Notes: generated by a model from the letters alone, not told the origin. Numbered from the stretch's first letter, positions 16,090 through 25,176 are shown. The stretch is 64,000 nucleotides of DNA from REEB506 sp040381035 (GCA_040381035.1 JBEIHY010000010.1:1-64000); one strand, 5' to 3'. Program-made: numbers and translations.

Positions 16090-16255
16090 GGCTGCTCCCT
16101 CAAGCGTTTCCGGCACGCAGGCCGGATTGGTTTCCCGATGCGCCTGGAGGAATTGGCAGTCAAGCTTTCAATATCGAGAAACAATAATCTGTGACAATCG
16201 CGCGAAAGCGGCTTGCGCTTGACCGCGCTCTGCCTTGGCCTCAGAGCCATGCCCG

Positions 16256-17623
16256 ATGTCGATCGCCGCCCGCTTTCAGCCGCTTCTCGCCGGGCTTGCT
16301 GCTGCAACCCCTGTTGCGGCGGCTGGTTGTGCGTTGGCCGCCGCGGCGGCCGTATTGGCGGGGCTGATTTGGCCGGCGATCGGCTGCGCTGCGGCGGCGG
16401 CAGTATTGGCGCTGGTTCCGCGGCCGCGGCCAGCAGTCCCGGTCGCAGTGGCGCCGGCGCCGGTCGAGCGGACGCTTGGGTTCAACGCTCTTGCCCCGCT
16501 GCTGGAAGCGATGCCCGATCCGGCGCTGTTGATTGATCGGGAGGGCCGAATTGCTGGGGCCAACAGCGCGGCGCGCGCGCAGCTGAAGTTTGAGGCCGAT
16601 GGCCTCAAACTCGCGGCTATTCTGCGCCGCCCGGAACTGCTCGATGCGGCCGACGCCGCCGTGCAGGACGGCGCCAGCCAGACGGTGTTTTATGAAAGCG
16701 CGAGCCCGGTTGAGGAGCACTTCAAAGCTTATATCGCTCCGGTGGCTTGGGGCGGTCAGAACGCAGCCCTGATGGTGTTCCACAATCAGACTCAGTTGAT
16801 CGCCACCGAGCGGATGCGGGCCGATTTTCTCGCCAACGCTTCACATGAACTGCGCACGCCGATTGCCGCCTTGCTGCTGCTGATCGAAACCTTGTCCGGC
16901 CACGCCAAAGGCGATCCCGTCGCCCAGGCGCAATTCATGGGCATGATGCAGGCGCAGATTTTGCGCATGAAGCGGCTGATCGATGACCTTTTGTCCTTGT
17001 CGAAAATCGAACTGAACGAGCATGTGCCGCCGACGGAAGCTTCCGAGCTTTGGGCGGTGGCCCAGGAAGCCGCTGGCGCGGTGCGTCCGCTGGCTGATGA
17101 GCGCGGCGTGCAGGTTGAAGCCGTGCTGGAAGGCGAGATCGGTCCGGTCGTGCTTGGCGATCGGTTTCAGCTCGTGCAAGTGGCGCAAAATCTGGTCGAC
17201 AACGCGATCAAGTATTCGCCGCGCGGCGGGCTGGTGCGGGTCGTGGTCGGGCTCGGCGGATTGCGCGACGACGCCGCCGATTTCGCCGGCCGGCGCTGGG
17301 AAGGGGCGGGGCGATCCTCGTTGTTGACGCCGCCGCCAAGCCAATCGCGGCGGTTTGCATTCTTGCGCGTGGAGGACAATGGCGTCGGGATCGAACGGCG
17401 GTATTTGCCGCGCCTGTCAGAGCGGTTCTACCGCGTCGAGCGCGACGACAATCCCGAACGCAGCGGCACTGGGCTTGGACTGGCGATTGTGAAGCACATC
17501 GTTAATCGCCACCGCGGCGGCTTCATGGTCGAGAGCATTCCCGGCAAAGGCTCAGCGTTCTGCGTGCTGATTGAGAAGCTGCCCGTCAAGCAGGCGATCG
17601 CCCGGCCGCAGCCTGTTTCATGA
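16256..17623 (+). CDS. phoR: Phosphate regulon sensor histidine kinase
   Basis: This 455-residue kinase has two N-terminal hydrophobic segments (residues about 10-55), a PAS-like region (LLEAMPDPALLIDREGRIAG), a HisKA domain with His197 in NASHELRTPIAALL, and a HATPase domain (DNAIKYSPRGG, EDNGVGIERRYL, GTGLGLAIVKHIV). It should phosphorylate PhoB when phosphate is scarce. It heads phoR-pstB-phoU-phoB. The layout is that of PhoR, and the three following genes support the name. It may have its own promoter in the divergent gap with the M13 gene. Confidence 0.9.
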   Translation: MSIAARFQPLLAGLAAATPVAAAGCALAAAAAVLAGLIWPAIGCAAAAAVLALVPRPRPAVPVAVAPAPVERTLGFNALAPLLEAMPDPALLIDREGRIAGANSAARAQLKFEADGLKLAAILRRPELLDAADAAVQDGASQTVFYESASPVEEHFKAYIAPVAWGGQNAALMVFHNQTQLIATERMRADFLANASHELRTPIAALLLLIETLSGHAKGDPVAQAQFMGMMQAQILRMKRLIDDLLSLSKIELNEHVPPTEASELWAVAQEAAGAVRPLADERGVQVEAVLEGEIGPVVLGDRFQLVQVAQNLVDNAIKYSPRGGLVRVVVGLGGLRDDAADFAGRRWEGAGRSSLLTPPPSQSRRFAFLRVEDNGVGIERRYLPRLSERFYRVERDDNPERSGTGLGLAIVKHIVNRHRGGFMVESIPGKGSAFCVLIEKLPVKQAIARPQPVS

Positions 17624-17625
17624 TA

Positions 17626-17643
17626 CTGTCACTGAACCGTCCT
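17626..17643 (+). promoter_or_regulatory. Pho box candidate before pstB
   Basis: CTGTCAC, four bases, then CCGTCCT form a 7-4-7 direct repeat. The first copy matches the PhoB consensus CTGTCAT at six of seven positions and the second at five of seven. It begins just after the phoR stop, about 85 bases before pstB, the expected place for autoregulated transcription of pstB-phoU-phoB. Confidence 0.45.
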
Positions 17644-17728
17644 ATAGGGCTGGGTGTGGGGGCTGGCATGTGTGGCTGGGCGGGATGCAAGCGGTCTGCC
17701 TGTGACGATCAGGGAAAACGGAGCCAAC

Positions 17729-18580
17729 ATGGCGGATGAACGTGGCGCCGTCAGCGCGCACCAGGGCCTTCAAATGACGGCGCCAACGGTGACCCCAGGC
17801 GGCGCCGGCATTCTCGCGACCAAGGCCACCAAGGTGCACGCGCATCAAGTGAACGTCTTTTACGGCGAGAAACAAGCGCTGTATGAGGTGTCGATCGATA
17901 TCCCGGATCGCGCCGTGACGGCGTTTATTGGGCCGTCCGGCTGCGGCAAAACCACCTTTTTGCGCTGCATCAATCGGATGAATGATTTGATTGACGGGTG
18001 CCGCGTTGAAGGCCGCATCGATGTCGAAGGCGCTGATGTGTATGCCCGCAATGTCGATCCGGTGGTGCTGCGCGCCCGGGTTGGAATGGTGTTTCAGAAG
18101 CCAAACCCGTTTCCTAAGTCTATATATGAGAATGTGGCCTATGGCCCGCGCATCCATGGCATGGCCAAGTCCAAGGCGGATATGGATGTGATCGTTGAGA
18201 AGTCGCTGCGTCGCGCCGGCTTGTGGGAAGAAGTCAAGGACCGCTTGATCGGCATGGGTACGGGTCTCAGCGGTGGCCAGCAGCAGCGCCTGGTGATCGC
18301 CCGGGCCGTGGCGGTCAACCCCGACATCATCCTGATGGACGAGCCGTGCTCGGCGCTTGACCCGATCGCAACCGCCCGCATCGAAGAGCTGATCGACGAA
18401 TTGCGCGAAAACTATTGCATCATTATCGTCACCCACTCGATGGCGCAGGCCGCGCGGGTGTCGCAGAAAACGGCCTTCTTTCACCTTGGCAAACTCGTCG
18501 AAACCGGCGCCACGGAAGAAATCTTCACCAATCCGCGCGACAGCCGCACGCAGGATTACATAACCGGTCGCTTCGGCTGA
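17729..18580 (+). CDS. pstB: Phosphate ABC transporter ATP-binding protein
   Basis: This 283-residue ATPase has a Walker A (GPSGCGKTTFLRCINRMND), Q-loop (GMVFQKPNPFPKSIYENV), signature (LSGGQQQRLVIARA), Walker B (IILMDEPCSALDP) and the switch His (VTHSMAQAARVS). The 'RCINRMND' and 'KPNPFPKSI' stretches are PstB hallmarks. It powers high-affinity phosphate uptake. The pstS, pstC and pstA genes are not in this window, so its permease partners must lie elsewhere. The start at 17729 follows GGAG; a later ATG at 17774 is possible. Confidence 0.95.
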   Translation: MADERGAVSAHQGLQMTAPTVTPGGAGILATKATKVHAHQVNVFYGEKQALYEVSIDIPDRAVTAFIGPSGCGKTTFLRCINRMNDLIDGCRVEGRIDVEGADVYARNVDPVVLRARVGMVFQKPNPFPKSIYENVAYGPRIHGMAKSKADMDVIVEKSLRRAGLWEEVKDRLIGMGTGLSGGQQQRLVIARAVAVNPDIILMDEPCSALDPIATARIEELIDELRENYCIIIVTHSMAQAARVSQKTAFFHLGKLVETGATEEIFTNPRDSRTQDYITGRFG

Positions 18581-18607
18581 TCGGTTGGACCTTGAGGCGA
18601 AGGCCGA

Positions 18608-19306
18608 ATGAGCGACCATATTGTTAGGGCCTTCGGTGAAGCGATCGATGATCTGACCAGCGCCGTGGCGCGGATGGGCGGCATCGTGGAAACGCAGGTG
18701 ACGGACGCGCTGACCGCAATCGGGCGGCGCGACACGGCCTTGGCGCAGGCCGTCATCGAACGCGATTTGCGCGCCGATGAAGCCCAGCTCAGCATTGAAC
18801 GCCAGGCCACGAAGCTTCTCGCGCTGCGCCAACCAATGGCCAATGATCTGCGCGAGGTGCTCGCCGCCTTCAAAATGGCGGGCGAGTTGGAGCGGGTGGG
18901 CGATCTCGCCAAGAGCATTTCCAAGCGCACCCTGGTGCTCAACCGCAATGAGCCGATTGAGCTGACCCGCACGATTGAGCGCATGGGGCGGATCGCTTCG
19001 GAGCTGCTTAATCACGTGCTGGACGCCTACAGCCAGCGCGACATTACTGCAGCCCTTGCAGTGTGGCGGCGCGATGAAGAACTCGACAGCCATTACAACA
19101 GTCTGTTCCGCGAGTTGCTCACTTACATGATGGAAGATGTGCGCAACATCACGCCCTGCACGCATCTTCTGTTCGTGGCCAAGAATGTGGAACGGATCGG
19201 CGACCACTGCACCAATATTGCTGAGATCGTGCATTACCTGATTAGCGGCGAAGAAATCGGCCGCGATCGCCCTAAGGGCGATGAGTTTGATTCTCTCACC
19301 GAATGA
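18608..19306 (+). CDS. phoU: Phosphate signalling protein PhoU
   Basis: This 232-residue helical protein has two repeated three-helix units, each with an acidic metal-cluster motif (ELERVGDLAKSIS and NVERIGDHCTNIAE). PhoU links the Pst transporter to PhoR and switches the kinase off when phosphate is plentiful. It begins 27 bases after pstB and is followed by phoB. Confidence 0.95.
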   Translation: MSDHIVRAFGEAIDDLTSAVARMGGIVETQVTDALTAIGRRDTALAQAVIERDLRADEAQLSIERQATKLLALRQPMANDLREVLAAFKMAGELERVGDLAKSISKRTLVLNRNEPIELTRTIERMGRIASELLNHVLDAYSQRDITAALAVWRRDEELDSHYNSLFRELLTYMMEDVRNITPCTHLLFVAKNVERIGDHCTNIAEIVHYLISGEEIGRDRPKGDEFDSLTE

Positions 19307-19322
19307 GCGCAGGGAGCCTCTG

Positions 19323-20015
19323 ATGACCCCGCATGTCCTGGTCGTCGAAGACGAAGAATCCCTGGCTTTGCTGTTGAAGTACAATTTGGAGAAAGAAGGC
19401 TATCGCGTCAGCGTCGCGCGCGACGGCGACGACGGCCTGATCCTGGCCGAAGAAGGCAAGCCGGACCTGATCTTGCTCGATTGGATGTTGCCGAGAGTAC
19501 CCGGCATTGAAGTCTGCCGCCGTCTGCGGTCGCGGGCGGAAAATCGCAACACGCCGATCCTGATGCTCACCGCGCGCGGCGAAGAAAGCGAACGCATCCG
19601 CGGTCTCGATCAGGGCGCCGACGATTACATCACCAAGCCGTTCTCGATGAACGAGCTTTTGGCCCGCATCCGCGCCGTGCTGCGCCGCATTCGCCCGGCC
19701 CTCGCGGAGGACAAGGTGACGTGCGGCGATATCGTCATTGACCGCGCCGCCCATCGCGTGCGGCGCGCCGGCCAAGAAGTGCATTTGGGGCCAACCGAAT
19801 TCCGCTTGCTGGACTATCTGATGCAGCATCCCGGCCGGGTCTTTTCGCGCGAACAATTGCTCGATGCGGTGTGGGGCTCGGATGTTTATGTCGAGGCGCG
19901 CACGGTTGATGTTCATATCGGGCGTTTGCGCCGCGCGCTGAACAAAGAAACCGATGGCGATCCGATTCGCACCGTGCGCTCTGCCGGCTATGCGTTCGAT
20001 GTTGAGGGGCAGTAA
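19323..20015 (+). CDS. phoB: Phosphate regulon response regulator
   Basis: This 230-residue OmpR-family regulator has an acidic pocket (VVEDEESL), phospho-acceptor Asp53 (ILLDWMLP), Lys of YITKPFS, and a winged-helix domain (LGPTEFRLLDYLMQHP, VDVHIGRLRRAL, RTVRSAGYAF). The start at 19323 gives the standard N-terminus MTPHVLVVEDE; the longer frame overlaps phoU. It should bind Pho boxes such as that at 17626. Confidence 0.95.
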   Translation: MTPHVLVVEDEESLALLLKYNLEKEGYRVSVARDGDDGLILAEEGKPDLILLDWMLPRVPGIEVCRRLRSRAENRNTPILMLTARGEESERIRGLDQGADDYITKPFSMNELLARIRAVLRRIRPALAEDKVTCGDIVIDRAAHRVRRAGQEVHLGPTEFRLLDYLMQHPGRVFSREQLLDAVWGSDVYVEARTVDVHIGRLRRALNKETDGDPIRTVRSAGYAFDVEGQ

Positions 20016-20036
20016 CGCGCTCCGCGCCATCACAAA

Positions 20037-20064
20037 AAAGCCCGCCTGACGCCAGGCGGGCTTT
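20037..20064. terminator. Bidirectional intrinsic terminator between phoB and gcrA
   Basis: Perfect 12-bp arms (20037-20048 and 20053-20064, four-base loop) are flanked by an A-tract on the left and T-rich sequence on the right. It can therefore stop transcription from phoB and from the convergent gcrA. Confidence 0.85.
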
Positions 20065-20087
20065 GTGTTTTCAGCGTGGCGCGCCGC

Positions 20088-20624
20088 TTACATCGACGAC
20101 GCCAAGCGCAGCATCCGGCGCAATTCGTCGGGCTCGCCAAAGGCGCGCTTCTTTTTCTGCGGTTGAGCCTGGTAGGCCATCCGCGAATGGTCTGTGCAAT
20201 AGGGCCCATTGGCGCCGGAGCCGCGGCCGCAGAAGGCGAAATTCTGCTCCGCCGGGTCGCCGATCGGCCAGCGGCAAGTGCGGTCGTTGAGATTGAGCAC
20301 CGAAGTGGTCGAGCCGTCTTCACGGCGCAGTGGCTCCAGCTGCGGCTTGACGACCTGCAGATAGCTCGGCTGTGGAGCGCCCGATGGGCGCGCCGCCCGC
20401 GGCGCGGTCGTGTTGGTGATCGCGGTGCGCGGTCGCGACAGGCGCACTGGACGCTTGGCCGGCCGCGAGGGTGTTGCCCGGCCGGCGAGGCCCAGGCGGT
20501 GCACCTTGCCGATGACCGCGTTGCGGGTGACGCCACCGCCCAATTGCTTGGCGATTTGGCTGGCCGAGAGGCCTTCCGCCCAGAGATTTTTCAAGATGGC
20601 GACGCGTTCGTCAGTCCAACCCAT
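20088..20624 (-). CDS. gcrA: GcrA cell-cycle regulator
   Basis: This 178-residue protein begins MGWTDERVAILKNLWAEGLS with the GcrA helix-turn-helix (SQIAKQLGG, TRNAVIGKVHRLGL). It has a basic Pro/Arg linker and ends with the sigma-70-contacting region (TCRWPIGDP, FCGRGS, YCTDHSRMAY). GcrA activates sigma-70 promoters that carry CcrM-methylated GANTC sites and is confined to Alphaproteobacteria. Two Cys/His pairs in the C-terminal part are conserved. One GANTC site (GACTC at 20691-20695) lies upstream, where a promoter is expected. Confidence 0.95.
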   Translation of the reverse strand: MGWTDERVAILKNLWAEGLSASQIAKQLGGGVTRNAVIGKVHRLGLAGRATPSRPAKRPVRLSRPRTAITNTTAPRAARPSGAPQPSYLQVVKPQLEPLRREDGSTTSVLNLNDRTCRWPIGDPAEQNFAFCGRGSGANGPYCTDHSRMAYQAQPQKKKRAFGEPDELRRMLRLASSM

Positions 20625-20937
20625 ATTCAGCCCCTATGTTTTCAGCGCTGCCGGGACGGCGGCGCAAGCCCACAACATCTAGGCCCCGGCGACTCAGATC
20701 GGTCCCTTCAGGCGCTAGCTATAGTACCCCGGCGAGTTGGCGACCACAACCCCATGCGTCAAAACGATCCACAGGGACATAGGGCCACTAGCTCTTGATT
20801 CGCGGCGGAGGTCGGGTTCTTCTCAATTGGCCCTTGCCCCCGCCGGGGGTTCGGGTGTGTTAAGGGCTCCGGCGCTTGCGTAAACCTTAAAAACTCGTGA
20901 ATTCATCATGAAGTTCTGAACGACAGGTGCATGATCA
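20625..20937. other. Divergent promoter region of gcrA and the ABC permease
   Basis: This 313-base gap has no gene. It holds GACTC (20691-20695), a short GC palindrome near 20832-20842 (CCCCCGCCGGGGG type) and an AT-richer stretch at 20880-20925. That stretch contains an imperfect palindrome around GAATTCATCATGAAGTTC and is the likely promoter of the permease gene. Confidence 0.4.
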
Positions 20938-21741
20938 GTGAATAACTCCCTGACCCCAGTGATTCGTCGCTATGGCGCGGTCAACTGGATTGGACTCCAA
21001 ACCCTGCTGCAGCGCGAAATCCAGCGCTTCCTGAAGGTTTCGGCGCAAACCATCGTGGCGCCGCTGGTGTCCACCGTGCTTTTTCTGCTCGTGTTCAAGC
21101 TGGCAATGCGGGCCAATCCTTCGCCGTTCCCAGGTGTGCCTTATGCCGACTTCTTGGCCCCTGGGCTTTTGATGATGGCGATCTTGAACAATGCTTTCGC
21201 CAATGCTTCGTCGTCTTTGGTCATCGCCAAGGTGCAGGGCAATTCGGTCGATTTCCTCATGCCGCCGTTGTCGGCGCTGGAATTGACCATCGCCTTTATC
21301 CTTGGCGCGGTCGTGCGCGGGCTTCTGGTCGGGTTGGTCGGCCTGATCATCCTGTCGCCGCTCGCCCATGTGTGGCCGCAGCACCCGCTGATCGCGTTCT
21401 ATTTCGCGGCGATGGCGGCGACCATTTTCGGGGCCATCGGCCTGATCGGCGGCATCTGGTCCGACAAGTTTGATCACCTTGCTGCGGTGACCAATTTCGT
21501 GGTCACGCCGCTGACCTTTTTGTCCGGCACATTCTATTCGATCGACACCCTGCCGGAGCCTCTGAAAACCATCGGCCACTATAATCCGGTGTTCTTCTTG
21601 ATCGACGGGTTCCGCTTTGGCTTTGTCGGTCATGCCGACGGGCCTGTGTGGGTTTCCGCGTTTGGCGCGTTTGTGCTGGCGGCGGGCCTGTGTCTGGCGG
21701 CTTGGATGATGCTGCGCGCAGGCTACAAGCTGAAGGCATAG
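20938..21741 (+). CDS. ABC-2 type transporter permease
   Basis: This 267-residue protein has six hydrophobic segments and the ABC-2 permease motif near the end (FNPVF-like: IGHYNPVFFLIDGFRFGFVG). It resembles the YadH/NodJ group. The start is GTG at 20938; the ATG six bases earlier is in another frame and closes at once. No ATPase gene is adjacent, so its partner is elsewhere or upstream in another unit. The substrate is unknown. It is followed nine bases later by the dipeptide epimerase, perhaps in one operon. Confidence 0.85.
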   Translation: MNNSLTPVIRRYGAVNWIGLQTLLQREIQRFLKVSAQTIVAPLVSTVLFLLVFKLAMRANPSPFPGVPYADFLAPGLLMMAILNNAFANASSSLVIAKVQGNSVDFLMPPLSALELTIAFILGAVVRGLLVGLVGLIILSPLAHVWPQHPLIAFYFAAMAATIFGAIGLIGGIWSDKFDHLAAVTNFVVTPLTFLSGTFYSIDTLPEPLKTIGHYNPVFFLIDGFRFGFVGHADGPVWVSAFGAFVLAAGLCLAAWMMLRAGYKLKA

Positions 21742-21750
21742 GGGAGGGGC

Positions 21751-22731
21751 ATGGGGCGGTCGCTTAAGGTCGGCATCGAGTCTTGGCCTCTGGCGCGGCC
21801 GTTTCGGATTTCGCGCGGGGTGAAAACCGCAGCCGAGGTCATTTCCGTCACGCTGCACGAACAGGGCGCCACCGGCCGCGGCGAGGCTGTGCCTTATGGC
21901 CGCTATGACGAGACGCCCGCCAGCGTCGCTGCAAAAATCAGCAGCGTTGCCGCCGCGATCGAAGCCGGCGCCGATCGGGCGGCGCTAGCCCGGCTTCTGG
22001 CGCCCGGCGCGGCGCGCAACGCGCTGGATTGCGCACTGTGGGATTTGGAAGCAGCGCTCACCGGCCAGCGGGTCACCGAACGGATCGGCCTTGCCGCCCC
22101 GCGCCAATTGGCCACCGCTTTGACCATTAGCCTCGATACGCCTGCCCAGATGGGCGAGGCAGCCGCCAAGCTTGAGGCGCCGCTGCTCAAGGTCAAGCTC
22201 GACGCACATCTGGTAAAAGAGCGCTTGCAGGCTGTGCGGGCGGCGGCGCCCACCGCCCGCTTGATCATTGACCCAAACGAAGGGTGGCGGATCGACGACC
22301 TTATCGCCCATACCGAAACGCTGCGCGCCGCGCAGGTCGCATTTGTCGAGCAACCACTGCCTTCCGGCGAAGACGAAGCGTTGGCCGCCTATCGCGGCGG
22401 GATTGAACTGTGCGCCGATGAAAGCGTTCACACGCTGGCCGACCTCGAGGCGCTCGCCGGGCGCTACCAGATCGTCAATATCAAACTCGACAAGGCCGGC
22501 GGTTTAACCGAAGCGCATTGCTTGTTGCTGGCGGCGCGGACGGCTGGTTTTCGCGTCATGATCGGCTGCATGGTGTGCAGTTCTCTGGCTATCGCGCCGG
22601 CCTTTCTGCTGGCCGGCGGCGCTGATTATGTGGATCTCGATGGGCCGCTTTGGCTCAGCGAAGATCGGCCAGGCGGCTTGGTCGCGCAGGGCGGCTTGAT
22701 CGGATTTGCCGACGAGCGATTCTGGGGCTGA
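21751..22731 (+). CDS. Dipeptide epimerase of the enolase superfamily
   Basis: This 326-residue enzyme has the muconate-lactonizing-type layout. The catalytic KxK is in LLKVKLDAH, and the metal ligands are Asp in IIDPNEGW, Glu in VEQPLP and Asp in LCADESVH. The second catalytic Lys is in VNIKLDKAGGLTEA. This fits L-Ala-D/L-Glu epimerases (YcjG) that recycle murein peptides. The related N-acetyl-D-Glu racemase DgcA, common in Alphaproteobacteria, is an equally possible assignment. The start at 21751 follows GGGGAGGGGC. Confidence 0.85.
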   Translation: MGRSLKVGIESWPLARPFRISRGVKTAAEVISVTLHEQGATGRGEAVPYGRYDETPASVAAKISSVAAAIEAGADRAALARLLAPGAARNALDCALWDLEAALTGQRVTERIGLAAPRQLATALTISLDTPAQMGEAAAKLEAPLLKVKLDAHLVKERLQAVRAAAPTARLIIDPNEGWRIDDLIAHTETLRAAQVAFVEQPLPSGEDEALAAYRGGIELCADESVHTLADLEALAGRYQIVNIKLDKAGGLTEAHCLLLAARTAGFRVMIGCMVCSSLAIAPAFLLAGGADYVDLDGPLWLSEDRPGGLVAQGGLIGFADERFWG

Positions 22732-22740
22732 CATCCCCGT

Positions 22741-23229
22741 TCACAAGGCTTTCGCGAAGAACAGCGTGCCGTCATTTCCGGGCGTATTGTGCGGCGTGCT
22801 TGGCGTGAAGCCGAGGCTTTCATAGAGTGTGATGGCGGGCGTCATCGAAACGTGCGTGTCTAGGCGCATGGCGCCAAAGCCCAGCGCGCGCGCTTCGATG
22901 ATCAGTCGTTCCGATAAGCGCCGCGCCAGCCCCAGGCCGCGAAACGCGTCGCGGCAATACAACCGTTTCATCTCGCATTCGGTTTCATTGAGCCGTTTCA
23001 GTGCCACCGCCGCGGCCGGCGCGTCATCGACCTTGGCGAGCAGCAGAAACAGATAGCGATCGGGAAATGCCGCCATCTCGCCTTCCCAGTCCTGGTAGCC
23101 GACGCTGATATTCAACTCGCGCCCAATGCGGAAAACATACTCGCAAAACAGGTCCTGCACGGCGGCGATGTCGCGGGCGGTGTCGGCGCGGGCAAGGCTG
23201 ATAACGGGAGGTATTGTGTTTGCGGCCAT
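22741..23229 (-). CDS. GNAT family N-acetyltransferase
   Basis: This 162-residue single-domain protein has acetyl-CoA-binding motif A (MKRLYCRDAFRGLGLARRL, with the RGxGxA-type loop) and motif B (DTHVSMTPAITLYESLGF). The substrate cannot be told. It is convergent with the epimerase and stands apart from the esterase operon upstream. Confidence 0.85.
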   Translation of the reverse strand: MAANTIPPVISLARADTARDIAAVQDLFCEYVFRIGRELNISVGYQDWEGEMAAFPDRYLFLLLAKVDDAPAAAVALKRLNETECEMKRLYCRDAFRGLGLARRLSERLIIEARALGFGAMRLDTHVSMTPAITLYESLGFTPSTPHNTPGNDGTLFFAKAL

Positions 23230-23304
23230 GTTTTGAGCGGTGGGGTGAAGGGGGCGCCATGCGTTGTCGCGGTTCGCTGTGTGAAACCAAATGAGCGCAA
23301 GGCT

Positions 23305-24234
23305 TCACAAGGTTTTTGCCAGCCATGCCGCGCAGTCTTCAATCGCGCCGCGCGCCACCTTGGAAATCGCAGTCATATTGAAGAAGCCATGCACTTGCTC
23401 CGGATACGGACGATACAGCGTCGCTACACCGCTGGCCGCCAGCTTGTCGCTATAGGCTTTGCCTTCATCGAGCAGCGGATCAAGGCCCGCGGTGACGACC
23501 ATGGCCGGCGGCAGGCCGGTGAAGTCTGTCGCGATCAAGGGCGAGGCGCGCCAATCATGGGCATTCTCCTTAGCGCCGAGATAGGCGTCAACGAACCAAT
23601 CCTGCGCGCGCTGCGTCACTGCATAGGCTTGCGCAAAACTGATCTGTGAGGGCGTCATCACCAAGAACTGCGTGCACGGATAGATCAGCAGCTGCGTCCT
23701 TAGACGGCTATCGCTGCTCTGTTTAAATGCATGGGCAACGACCGCTGCAAGATTGCCGCCGGCGCTGTCACCGCCCACGCCGATGCGCGCGGGCAGAAAG
23801 CCGATGCTATCGGCGTGGTCAAACGCCCAGCGCGTCGCGGCGATGCAATCTTCTGGTGCGGCGGGAAACTTGTGCTCCGGCGCCAGACGATAGGCGATGC
23901 TGAGCACACGGATGCGCGCGGCATCCGCCAGGCGCCGGCACAACATTTCATGGCTGTCGAGGTCGCCGACCATGAATCCGCCGCCGTGGAAGAACACCAA
24001 ACCCGGCGACGCCACCCCTGCCGCATAGGGCACATAAAGCCGCGCCGGCAGCGGCCCTTCTGCGCCATCGACGGTGAGAGCGCGGGTTTCCAGCATCACC
24101 GGGGCGTCGGCCTCGATTGTGTGCATCGTGCGCCAGAACGCCTTGCGCACCTCGCTGATCGGCGCGCGCCAATCGATCGGCTTCAGTCCTTTGCCGGCGA
24201 GCAGATCCTTCCAGGACGGATCAAAGTTGAACAC
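23305..24234 (-). CDS. Alpha/beta hydrolase, HSL-type esterase
   Basis: This 309-residue protein has the oxyanion-hole motif FFHGGGFMVGDLDSH, nucleophile Ser in GVGGDSAGGNLAA, catalytic Asp in GLDPLLDEG and His in EQVHGFFN, all typical of the hormone-sensitive-lipase family. It hydrolyses short or medium acyl esters in general; its substrate is unknown. It follows a close paralogue (24241-25176) by six bases, so the two form a tandem pair at the end of a four-gene minus-strand operon. Confidence 0.9.
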   Translation of the reverse strand: MFNFDPSWKDLLAGKGLKPIDWRAPISEVRKAFWRTMHTIEADAPVMLETRALTVDGAEGPLPARLYVPYAAGVASPGLVFFHGGGFMVGDLDSHEMLCRRLADAARIRVLSIAYRLAPEHKFPAAPEDCIAATRWAFDHADSIGFLPARIGVGGDSAGGNLAAVVAHAFKQSSDSRLRTQLLIYPCTQFLVMTPSQISFAQAYAVTQRAQDWFVDAYLGAKENAHDWRASPLIATDFTGLPPAMVVTAGLDPLLDEGKAYSDKLAASGVATLYRPYPEQVHGFFNMTAISKVARGAIEDCAAWLAKTL

Positions 24235-24240
24235 GCACGT

Positions 24241-25176
24241 TCATCCCAAAGCGCTGCGCACCGCGCGGGCGGCGTGGGCGATGGCTTCAATCGCGTCTTC
24301 AGAAAACGCGGTGAAAGAGACAAAGCCATGCACCTGGCGCGGATAATCGACATAGGCGGTTGGCACGCCGCTCGCGGTGAGCTTGTCGGCATAGGCCTTG
24401 CCTTCGTCGACAAGCGGATCAAAGCCAGCGGTGATGACCAGCGCCGGCGCCGTGCCACGCGGCACTTCGGCGTTGAGCGGCGAAATGCGCGGGTCGTTCA
24501 GATCGAACGTGTCGCCAAGATAGTATCTCTGGAACCAGTCGATTCCTTCGCGGGTGAGGAAATAGCCTTCCGCGAATTCCGCTCGCGATGGCGTGTCGGC
24601 GCCTTGTTGCGTCACTGGATAGATCAGCAGCTGGAACGCCACATCGGCGCGGCCAGCGCGCGCGGACGCGCGCGCAACATTGATGGCGAGATTGGCGCCG
24701 GCGCTGTCGCCGCCCACAGCCAGGCGCGCGGGATCGGCGCCAAACCGCTCAGGGTGTGCGGCAATATCGGCAAATGCCGCGATCGCGTCGTCGACCGCGG
24801 CCGGAAATGGCGCTTCCGGCGCCAGGCGATAATCGACGGCAATCACCCGCATCCGCCCATCATGGGCCAGGCGCCGGCACAGCGGATCATGGCTTTCCAG
24901 ATCGCCAAACACAAAGCCGCCGCCATGGAAGTAAACCAGCGTTGGCCGCTCAAGCCCATCTTCGATGTCATAGAGCCGCGCCTTCAACGACCCGGCCCCG
25001 CCAGCGACGACGACGTCGCGCACCATCGGGATCGGTTCTGTCGGCGCATTGACCAGATCGCGCCCGCGCGCGCGGCGTTCGCGCAAGTCTTGCGGCGTGG
25101 TTTCGCTCAAGGGCGGATCGCCCATTTGCGCCATGAGGTCAAGCAGCGTGCGGACTTTCGGATCAAGCTCAGCCAT
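24241..25176 (-). CDS. Alpha/beta hydrolase, HSL-type esterase (tandem paralogue)
   Basis: This 311-residue esterase has YFHGGGFVFGDLESHD, VGGDSAGANLAIN, GFDPLVDEG and RQVHGFVSF as oxyanion hole, nucleophile Ser, Asp and His. It is similar to the next gene throughout its length, consistent with duplication. It begins three bases after the NTF2-fold gene. Context with a feruloyl-CoA-synthase-like enzyme suggests release of aromatic or fatty acids from esters, but this is inference. Confidence 0.9.
   Translation of the reverse strand: MAELDPKVRTLLDLMAQMGDPPLSETTPQDLRERRARGRDLVNAPTEPIPMVRDVVVAGGAGSLKARLYDIEDGLERPTLVYFHGGGFVFGDLESHDPLCRRLAHDGRMRVIAVDYRLAPEAPFPAAVDDAIAAFADIAAHPERFGADPARLAVGGDSAGANLAINVARASARAGRADVAFQLLIYPVTQQGADTPSRAEFAEGYFLTREGIDWFQRYYLGDTFDLNDPRISPLNAEVPRGTAPALVITAGFDPLVDEGKAYADKLTASGVPTAYVDYPRQVHGFVSFTAFSEDAIEAIAHAARAVRSALG

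Noticed and set aside
17299..17345. Apparent insertion in the PhoR ATP-binding domain (AGRRWEGAGRSSLLTPPPSQ)
   Set aside because: It lies in a surface loop between N- and G-box motifs, is in frame and leaves all motifs intact; ordinary length variation.
17642..19384. 580-codon minus-strand frame opposite pstB-phoU
   Set aside because: pstB, phoU and phoB are unmistakable on the plus strand; the antisense frame is a codon-bias shadow.
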